Shown: piece after piece, positions 1-5,761 of the stretch
Numbering within the stretch: position 1 is the first letter of the stretch
How the letters are laid out: each line of letters opens with the position of its first letter
Assembly (NCBI GenBank): GCA_002452855.1
Contig: DKFS01000020.1
Coordinates: 1 to 9,582 of the forward strand
Origin: Sulfurospirillum sp. UBA6790
Lineage (GTDB): Bacteria > Campylobacterota > Campylobacteria > Campylobacterales > Sulfurospirillaceae
Direction of reading: 5' to 3'
DNA length: 9,582 bases
Program-made: the position numbers and the translations under genes
The notes under the pieces: generated by a model
The model's database searches: none
Told to the model about the DNA's origin: nothing
The model's input: only the letters and a program-made list of their open reading frames with translations

Positions 1-1
1 T

Positions 2-937
2 AGCGCAAAAAGTTATACCGATGGCTATAACACAGGTCACCGCCCAGGCACAAAAGGTGGATATTTCCCAGTTCAACCAATCGACTCATTGGTAGATTTA
101 CGTGCTGAAATGGTCCAAACACTCAAACAAGTAGGCCTTGAAGTCTTCGTTGTTCACCACGAAGTTGCGCAAGCACAAGGTGAAATTGGTGTTAAATTTG
201 GTTCACTCATCGAAGCAGCTGATAACGTTCAAAAATACAAATATGTTGTTAAAATGGTTGCTCACCTTAACGGAAAAACAGCAACATTCATGCCTAAACC
301 ACTTTACGGCGACAATGGTAACGGTATGCACGTTCACCAATCTATCTGGAAAAATGGTAAAAACATGTTCTTTAAAGAAGGCGAATACGCAAATCTTAGC
401 GACATGGCTCGATGGTATATCGGCGGTGTCTTGAAACATGCACGAAGCGTTGCAGCGTTTACAAACCCATCAACAAACTCTTATAAACGTTTAATTCCTG
501 GTTTTGAAGCACCTTCAATCCTTACTTACTCTATGCAAAATCGTTCAGCAAGTTGTCGTATTCCTTACGGTGCAGGTGAAAAATCTGTTCGTGTTGAGAT
601 GCGTTTCCCAGATTCAACTTCATGTCCTTACCTTGCATTCTCTGCAATGCTTCTTGCTGGTATTGATGGTATTAAAACAAAAGCTGAGCCTGTTGGACCA
701 ATGGATGAGGACTTATTTGAACTTTCATTGGATGAAATTAGAGAAAAAGGTATCAATCAAATGCCTCATACCTTAAGAGGTTCACTTGAAGCGTTAATCC
801 GTGACAATGAATACTTGAAACCTGTTATGACTGCAGAATTTTTAGATACATACCAACACTACAAATTTGAAACACAAGTTTGGCCAGATGAGGCTAGACC
901 AACCGCATTTGAATTTAAAACTGTATTCTCTTGCTAG
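2..937 (+). CDS. glnA: Glutamine synthetase type I, C-terminal part (5' end outside window)
   Basis: GlnA makes glutamine from glutamate, ammonia and ATP in the cytoplasm and is the main route of ammonium assimilation. The reading frame is already open at base 2, so the 312 codons here are the C-terminal two thirds of a protein of about 470 residues. Visible active-site motifs are HHEVA and GEI (metal-binding Glu codons at 161 and 182), GMHVHQS (codons at 329 and 335), the [10 protein letters not shown] segment followed by NRSASCRIP, and VEMRFPD near the nucleotide and glutamate pocket. The ending, EFKTVFSC, is typical for the family. At the loop that carries the adenylylated Tyr in enteric GlnA (NLYDLPPEE), this protein reads [10 protein letters not shown], with Phe encoded at 716-718. 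Control by GlnE-type adenylylation is therefore unlikely. The gene converges with the minus-strand operon and ends at a strong hairpin. Identity is very secure. Confidence 0.97.
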   Translation, partial: SAKSYTDGYNTGHRPGTKGGYFPVQPIDSLVDLRAEMVQTLKQVGLEVFVVHHEVAQAQGEIGVKFGSLIEAADNVQKYKYVVKMVAHLNGKTATFMPKPLYGDNGNGMHVHQSIWKNGKNMFFKEGEYANLSDMARWYIGGVLKHARSVAAFTNPSTNSYKRLIPGFEAPSILTYSMQNRSASCRIPYGAGEKSVRVEMRFPDSTSCPYLAFSAMLLAGIDGIKTKAEPVGPMDEDLFELSLDEIREKGINQMPHTLRGSLEALIRDNEYLKPVMTAEFLDTYQHYKFETQVWPDEARPTAFEFKTVFSC

Positions 938-942
938 TACAA

Positions 943-973
943 TGAGAGGAAGCTTCTAAAAAGCTTCCTCTCA
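943..973 (+). terminator. Rho-independent terminator after glnA
   Basis: A perfect 13-bp inverted repeat (TGAGAGGAAGCTT at 943-955, its reverse complement at 961-973) surrounds a 5-nt loop, CTAAA. A pyrimidine-rich stretch (cgcttatttcttctctc) follows on the plus strand. It begins 6 nt after the glnA stop codon. The hairpin lies between convergent genes and could also stop transcripts coming from pbpA, whose stop is 28 bp away. However, the minus-strand side lacks a T tract (ttgtactagc), so I assign it mainly to glnA. Confidence 0.87.
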
Positions 974-1000
974 CGCTTATTTCTTCTCTCGCATTTCTGC

Positions 1001-2923
1001 TTAGAAAATCAATCCACCTTCGTCTTGTTGTTGTTTAATATTGGCTTTTGGGAATGGCGATGTATCGGTAAAATATTCGGTTACACCATTAATCTTACGA
1101 GAGCCTACCCCCTCTGGAATTTTAAATTCACGCGTGGTCTCTGGATGCATTTCAAGATATTTTGTCATAAAATATTTAAAAGCAGGTGCGGCGGATCGTC
1201 CACCAGTTTCACCTTTTTTCAGAGGGGAGTTGTTGTCATTACCAAACCATGTAATGACTTCAATATCAGGCGAAAATCCACAAAACCATGCATCCACACT
1301 ACTGTTGGTGGTTCCTGTTTTTCCAGCCACTTCGATATTGGGGACTTGTGCATTACGTCCTGTTCCTCGTTTTACAACTTCACGAAGAATATCAATCATT
1401 AAGAAACTTTGCGCCGGAGACGTAATAACTTGTGATTTTGTTTCATAAACTTTTTCAACACCCGCTCTATTAATGACTTTTTTAACCAATAAAGGTTCAA
1501 CTTTAACACCGTAATTTGGGAACATAGAATAAAAGCTACTAAAGTCAAGCGGAGATATTCCAAAGCTGCCTAGCGCCAATGAAAGGTCCATTGATAAGTT
1601 TTTAAACCCATCTTTTTTCAACTCTTTATAGACACTATCAAGTCCTAATATAGAAAGTAAGTTAATAGTTGCTAGGTTGCGTGAATGCACTAGCGCTTCT
1701 TTCAGTGTGATCAGACCTTCAAAATCATTTTCATAATTTTTAGGTTTCCACTCTTCATCGGTTTCGCTATTGACATACGTTCGAGAAATATCAGGGATTT
1801 CAGACAGAGGTGAATATCCCCAATCCAGTGCTTTTTGATATAAGAACGGCTTGAAACTTGAACCTGGTTGGCGTCTGCTTTGCGTTGCACGATTAAAGCT
1901 ACTTTTTGAATAATCAATTCCACCAACGAGCGCTAAAACATTACCCGTATTGTTTTCCATAACAACCATGGCTCCGTTGAGCTCAGAAGTATTCATATCT
2001 TTTGCACGTGTGAGCATACCGTTATAGCCTACTTTGAGTGACTCTTTTGCAAGATGCTGGAGCTTAATGTCAATACTGGTATAAATCTGATAGCCTCCCT
2101 GTTTAAGATCATCATATTCTGCGCTGACATTTTTAATCACTTCATCGACCACATAAGGGGCACGATTGCGAGTAAGTGTCTCATCATACACAATAGGATG
2201 TTCTAAGGTTGCTTTGGTATATTCACCCTCGCTGATCCAACCTAACGTATACATACGATTGACCACTTGATTGGCACGACTAAGAGAGAGGTCCATGTGA
2301 CGCGTTGGGTCATACGAACTTGGTGCTTTTGGAAGACCAATAAGCATTGCTATCTCTTTTAAACTCAATCCATCCAACGGCTTTTTAAAATATCCAAGCG
2401 CAGCCGTTTTAATGCCATAATACCCGTGTCCGAAATAGACTTGGTTAAAATAGCGTTCTAAAATCTGCTCTTTCGTTAAGGAAGATTCTATCATATACGC
2501 AAGAATCGCTTCATTGACTTTTCGTGAAAGCGTTTTTTGTCGGCTTAAAACAGTATTTTTAATAAGTTGCTGAGTAATGGTACTCGCACCTTCGACCAAT
2601 TTCATAGCTTGAATATCTTTAACCAGTGCTCTAAAAATCGCTTCAATATTAATACCGCTGTGCTCAAAGAAAGAAGTGTCTTCTGTTGCAATTAATGCTT
2701 CAATCACACGTGCAGGTATATTTTTATAATCCACATACAATCGATTTTCTTCATCAAAAATATTGGCAATTAACTCGCCGTTACGATCAAAAATTTGTGT
2801 TGTAAGTTTTGGATTGTAATTGATAATTTTATCCGCATCAAATCTAATTTGAGCATAAAGAAAAATAAGTGCCATGATGGCTGCAAAAACAACCATAAAA
2901 AATGTTGTGACGATGTATTTCAC
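1001..2923 (-). CDS. pbpA: Penicillin-binding protein 1A, bifunctional transglycosylase/transpeptidase
   Basis: This class A PBP polymerises lipid II into glycan strands and cross-links the peptides. It is anchored in the inner membrane with both active sites in the periplasm. An uncleaved membrane anchor spans about residues 4-25. The GT51 domain covers about 45-220, with EDTSFFEHSG (catalytic Glu81), EGASTITQQL and a second Glu at 138 in RKVNEAILAY. The transpeptidase domain covers about 315-600, with S355-x-x-K358 in RQPGSSFKPF, S414-R-N416, and K535-T-G-T in the strand motif. All catalytic residues are present. At 640 residues it is much shorter than the E. coli protein (about 850) and has no room for the extra OB-type domain; this is the usual size in Campylobacterota as I recall. 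The start is GTG, overlapping the stop of the upstream ABC gene as GTGA. It is the last gene of the alaS operon. The symbols mrcA or ponA would be equally valid. Confidence 0.96.
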   Translation of the reverse strand: MKYIVTTFFMVVFAAIMALIFLYAQIRFDADKIINYNPKLTTQIFDRNGELIANIFDEENRLYVDYKNIPARVIEALIATEDTSFFEHSGINIEAIFRALVKDIQAMKLVEGASTITQQLIKNTVLSRQKTLSRKVNEAILAYMIESSLTKEQILERYFNQVYFGHGYYGIKTAALGYFKKPLDGLSLKEIAMLIGLPKAPSSYDPTRHMDLSLSRANQVVNRMYTLGWISEGEYTKATLEHPIVYDETLTRNRAPYVVDEVIKNVSAEYDDLKQGGYQIYTSIDIKLQHLAKESLKVGYNGMLTRAKDMNTSELNGAMVVMENNTGNVLALVGGIDYSKSSFNRATQSRRQPGSSFKPFLYQKALDWGYSPLSEIPDISRTYVNSETDEEWKPKNYENDFEGLITLKEALVHSRNLATINLLSILGLDSVYKELKKDGFKNLSMDLSLALGSFGISPLDFSSFYSMFPNYGVKVEPLLVKKVINRAGVEKVYETKSQVITSPAQSFLMIDILREVVKRGTGRNAQVPNIEVAGKTGTTNSSVDAWFCGFSPDIEVITWFGNDNNSPLKKGETGGRSAAPAFKYFMTKYLEMHPETTREFKIPEGVGSRKINGVTEYFTDTSPFPKANIKQQQDEGGLIF

Positions 2924-3642
2924 GCTCTAAAACTCCTTTGTCTAAATCCAGACGATAATAAATGTTGTGTATAAATCTCTTTAGGGGCGTGGAGCACATC
3001 TGCTGTGGCACCACTTTCTAAAATTGTTCCTTGTTTGATAATGCCTACTTCATCGCAAAGATGTTCGATAGTAGCAATATCATGCGTTACAAAAAGCAGA
3101 TCAAACGCACATTGTTGTTGTAAATTACGAATTAACGCCAGTACGTTGGCTTTGCTCTCTTCATCCAAAGCCGTTGTGGGCTCATCCAAAAGTAGCAATT
3201 TAGGTTCCAATGCCAATGCCATCGCAATGATAATCCGTTGCAACTGTCCTCCACTAAGCTCTGAAGGAAAACGCTCTAAAAAATCACGCTCCAATTCAAC
3301 CATCTGCAAATACTTTTGAGCAATCTCCTCTGGTGCCATAAATTGTCTCTTTATCTTTGTTAAAGGAGAAAGCGCCGTAAAAGGATTTTGAGGAACAAAG
3401 GCAATAGTCTCACCTCGTTTGAGTTGATAGGAAGCATCGTATTCAAGTGTAACATCCAACTCCTGCGGCAGCATTCCTAAAAGCGCTTTCAACGTTAAGC
3501 TTTTTCCACTACCGCTCTCTCCAATTAAGGCAAAAGAGTGTTGAAACGAAAAGGCAATATCGACCAGTGTTTTAGATTGATTTTGGATCACAAGATGTTT
3601 ACATGTAAAACTCAAAAATGACCCTTTTGAATCTCTTGGCAT
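2920..3642 (-). CDS. Orphan ABC transporter ATP-binding protein, peptide/nickel (Dpp/Nik) type
   Basis: This is a single ABC nucleotide-binding domain that would hydrolyse ATP on the cytoplasmic face of a transporter. Numbered from the ATG, it has Walker A GESGSGKS (41-48), a Q-loop with Gln85, the LSGGQ signature (129-133), Walker B LLLLDEP (149-155), a D-loop at ALDEES and switch His187 in VTHD. All are intact, so it should be active. The wording around the Q-loop (PQNPFTALSP) and the end (HAPKEIYTQHLL) resembles the DppD/NikD family. It is compact: the helical region between Q-loop and signature is short and the usual C-terminal oligopeptide extension is missing. No permease or binding protein lies in the window. 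The coordinates give the longest form, from ATG 3642, which overlaps the bioF-like gene by 31 nt and has no clear ribosome site. A TTG at 3615 has AAAAGGG 6 nt upstream and overlaps the bioF-like stop as TTGA; I prefer it. The substrate cannot be told. Confidence 0.85.
   Translation of the reverse strand: MPRDSKGSFLSFTCKHLVIQNQSKTLVDIAFSFQHSFALIGESGSGKSLTLKALLGMLPQELDVTLEYDASYQLKRGETIAFVPQNPFTALSPLTKIKRQFMAPEEIAQKYLQMVELERDFLERFPSELSGGQLQRIIIAMALALEPKLLLLDEPTTALDEESKANVLALIRNLQQQCAFDLLFVTHDIATIEHLCDEVGIIKQGTILESGATADVLHAPKEIYTQHLLSSGFRQRSFRA
2933..2939 (-). promoter_or_regulatory. Ribosome binding site fixing the GTG start of pbpA
   Basis: The minus strand reads AAAGGAG, a near-perfect Shine-Dalgarno, 9 nt before the GTG at 2923-2921. 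It lies inside the last codons of the ABC ATPase gene. It supports the non-ATG start and points to translational coupling through the GTGA stop/start overlap. Confidence 0.8.
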
Positions 3643-4703
3643 AAGATTTCAAGCTTTTCCAACGGTTCAGCCAAACGAGGAATAAGGCGTAAAATGGGCT
3701 TAATAACCGTAGGAGGACGGATGGCTCCGACAATAAATCCTTTTTCAAGCAAGGTATTTTGCACGTCCAGAGCATCTGAATTTTCATGAAGCGTATATGC
3801 GCAAATCAATCCATCTATCGAAATGCCTAAAGCGTTTTTAACCAATGCTTGGCGCTCTTGAATCGCTATTTTAAGTTCATGATGATGCTTTAAAATATAC
3901 AAGAGACTCTGATGCCCAAGCGCAATATCAAATAAAGAAGGAGCTGTCGTATAGATGATGGCTTTAGCACGATTTTGCAAAAATTCTGCAATATGAGCAC
4001 TGCATAAAATATAAGCGCCATAACTGCCAAGTGCTTTTCCAAGCGTTCCCATTTTGATATGGTTTGCTTGAGGGGTAATGCCAAAAAGGTCAAAGACTCC
4101 TCGCAACTGTTCTCCAACGACTCCAACACTATGGGCTTCATCGACAATTAACAGCGCATTGTATCTATCTGCCACATCAAAAATGTCTCGATTGAGTAAA
4201 TCGCCACTCATTGAGTAAATGCCCTCAACCGCGATAATAATGCGGTTATGATTATGCGTGTTAATAATGCTTTCAAGATGATTGGCATCATTATGATGAA
4301 ACAAAACAACTTCAGCATCAACTGTTTTAGAAGCCACCATGCCACTTGCATGATACTCCTCGTCCAATATCAACAAATCTCGTTTTCGTGGTAATGCTTC
4401 AATTAATGAAAAATTGGCTAAAAAACCACTTCCACACACAAGTGCGGCTTCAAAATTATTTTGACGAATCAACAGTTCTTCAAATTCTTGATGAATAGGA
4501 TGATAGCCATTGACTAAAATAGATGCTTTTGGCGCATGGCTTTTATACATCGAAACTTGCGCCACAGCTCGCTCAAACAAGTTTTTGTGCTCAGCAAGCC
4601 CTAGATAATCGTTAGAGCTAAAGTCACACATGTTCTCATCAAATATTTTTCGATGACGATAACGATTGGATTTACTCAGGGCTAAAAGTTCATTTTGATA
4701 CAT
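3612..4703 (-). CDS. PLP-dependent alpha-oxoamine synthase (BioF/KBL-like)
   Basis: Family members join an acyl-CoA or acyl-ACP to an amino acid with loss of CO2. BioF makes 8-amino-7-oxononanoate for biotin; KBL handles glycine and acetyl-CoA. Fold-type I landmarks are visible: FSSNDYLGL (28-36), GSGFLAN (91-97), His118 in DEEYHASG, VEGIYSMSGD (159-168), VDEAHSVGVVGEQ with Asp188 and His191, and the PLP-binding Lys223 in GTLGKALGSYG. The length of 363 is slightly below the usual 380-400. The segment that normally reads like GSGGSR near residues 55-66 is instead SHAPKASILVNG, so substrate handling may differ. It lies between maf and an ABC ATPase, with no other biotin genes present. I recall a similar gene annotated bioF next to PBP1A in H. 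pylori. The start has only a weak ribosome site and follows the maf stop by 4 nt, which suggests coupling. The family is secure; the biotin role is likely but unproven. Confidence 0.88.
   Translation of the reverse strand: MYQNELLALSKSNRYRHRKIFDENMCDFSSNDYLGLAEHKNLFERAVAQVSMYKSHAPKASILVNGYHPIHQEFEELLIRQNNFEAALVCGSGFLANFSLIEALPRKRDLLILDEEYHASGMVASKTVDAEVVLFHHNDANHLESIINTHNHNRIIIAVEGIYSMSGDLLNRDIFDVADRYNALLIVDEAHSVGVVGEQLRGVFDLFGITPQANHIKMGTLGKALGSYGAYILCSAHIAEFLQNRAKAIIYTTAPSLFDIALGHQSLLYILKHHHELKIAIQERQALVKNALGISIDGLICAYTLHENSDALDVQNTLLEKGFIVGAIRPPTVIKPILRLIPRLAEPLEKLEILCQEIQKGHF
3622..3628 (-). promoter_or_regulatory. Possible ribosome binding site for a TTG start of the ABC ATPase
   Basis: The minus strand reads AAAAGGG 6 nt before TTG at 3615-3613. 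This TTG shares two bases with the TGA stop of the bioF-like gene (TTGA at 3615-3612), the same arrangement as the GTGA at the next junction. The longer start, ATG 3642, has no comparable motif at a suitable distance. Confidence 0.45.
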
Positions 4704-4707
4704 ACGT

Positions 4708-5259
4708 TTAACTTAAAAAAGGGATTAATCGCTCAACACTGAGTCCCATGGCAGTGCTTTCGAGTCCAACAACGTCTTGAATGTAGGATTTACAAAATCC
4801 CTCAACCATGCACGCTCCAGCTTTTCCCATCCATTCATCACTTTGCAGATACGCATCTAACGCATCTGGGCTAAAAGGTGCAAAAAGATAATCAGTCGAT
4901 GCCAAATCAATCAGTTCATAAGATTTTGATTTATAAATCATACACGTAATAATGCTGACTTTATTACCGCTTTGAAGTTCTAAAATACGTCTGGCATCTG
5001 CTTTATCCTTAGCTTTGCGAAGAATTTCACCCTGTGCCGTCACTACAGTATCGGCACATAAAACAGGCACTTCCAAATCCCAGTTATCAAGATAACTTTG
5101 CATTTTCCCCTTCGTTGCATGATAGACAAAATGCGCAGGGTCACGAATAGCCAGTGTCTCTTCATCAAAACCAGCATCCCTTTGAATAAAAGGAATGCCA
5201 AATTTTTCAAGTAGCTGCGCTCGGGTAAGCGAAGAAGAACCTAATACAATGGTTTGCAT
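4708..5259 (-). CDS. maf: Maf-like nucleoside triphosphate pyrophosphatase
   Basis: Maf proteins hydrolyse nucleoside triphosphates, often dTTP/UTP or modified ones, to monophosphate and pyrophosphate in the cytoplasm. They clear non-canonical nucleotides and in some bacteria affect division. The 183-residue length fits the family (about 180-200). The N-terminal signature is LGSSSLTRAQLL, with Arg13; the common form is SxSPRR, so the Pro is replaced. Other landmarks are the DAGFDEE segment (28-33), Lys52, the catalytic-type Asp70 in CADTVV, and the C-terminal GKAGACMVEGF...DVVGLESTAMGL stretch. A clear AAGAGG site lies 8 nt before the ATG, inside the end of the upstream membrane-protein gene. 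The bioF-like gene starts 4 nt after its stop. I recall maf next to alaS and pbpA in Campylobacter jejuni as well. Which nucleotides it prefers cannot be read from the sequence. Confidence 0.92.
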   Translation of the reverse strand: MQTIVLGSSSLTRAQLLEKFGIPFIQRDAGFDEETLAIRDPAHFVYHATKGKMQSYLDNWDLEVPVLCADTVVTAQGEILRKAKDKADARRILELQSGNKVSIITCMIYKSKSYELIDLASTDYLFAPFSPDALDAYLQSDEWMGKAGACMVEGFCKSYIQDVVGLESTAMGLSVERLIPFLS

Positions 5260-5260
5260 T

Positions 5261-5758
5261 CTAAAAGCCTCTTAAGATAACACCAAAATAAACAGAGATA
5301 ATGGCAAGCAATAAGTTCAGAGGGATTAAATATCTGACCATTAAAATCACATTTTCTTCCACTTCAATATAGTTCTCCTCCTCAAAGCCTTTTTTTGCTT
5401 TGAGGTATTTTAAATACATGTAAACAAAGTTAAACGATATAAATGTCCAGAGTGCTTCTTTCGTATGTACCATAATATAATTGAGAGGATTTCCACTTCT
5501 AAAGCCAAGGCCTATATGCATAAATACCGATGTACCTGCAATAATCAACATTAAAGGAACTAAGAAGAAAATGTATCGGCTCATCATTTTCATACAACTG
5601 GTATATTTGATTTTCACATCAGGAACATCTACTTCCACAGGTTGAATGATAAAACGCATCACAAACATACTGCCAATGAGTAAAGACGCACTGACAATAT
5701 GTAAAAACACTATAATCCTACTAAAATCTCCAAATACCTCTATGATAAAATCTCGCAT
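5261..5758 (-). CDS. Four-helix inner-membrane protein of unknown function
   Basis: I do not recognise the family with certainty. The 165-residue protein has four hydrophobic segments at about residues 13-37, 63-83, 98-118 and 138-160, with a charged loop KAKKGFEEENYIEVEEN before the last one. Three His residues lie in or at the edge of the helices: His20 in VFLHIVSASLLIG, His81 in VFMHIGLG and His98 in MVHTKEALW. The pattern recalls CopD- or HemJ-like membrane proteins in which His residues bind heme or metal, but this is only a resemblance. An AAGGA site 6 nt before the ATG lies inside the alaS end, and the ATG is 3 nt after the alaS stop. The maf ATG follows its own stop after one base. 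It is clearly part of the operon and is a real gene judging by its ribosome site, tight packing and membrane pattern. Confidence 0.85.
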   Translation of the reverse strand: MRDFIIEVFGDFSRIIVFLHIVSASLLIGSMFVMRFIIQPVEVDVPDVKIKYTSCMKMMSRYIFFLVPLMLIIAGTSVFMHIGLGFRSGNPLNYIMVHTKEALWTFISFNFVYMYLKYLKAKKGFEEENYIEVEENVILMVRYLIPLNLLLAIISVYFGVILRGF

Positions 5759-5761
5759 TTC

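Noticed and set aside
138..776. Alternative frames inside glnA
   Set aside because: The frame carrying the glutamine synthetase motifs is continuous from base 2 to 937, so the others are chance open stretches.
2920..3642. ABC ATPase considered as a truncated pseudogene because it is short and has no partner
   Set aside because: Every ATPase motif is intact, the frame is open, and the gene is coupled to both neighbours with plausible ribosome sites.
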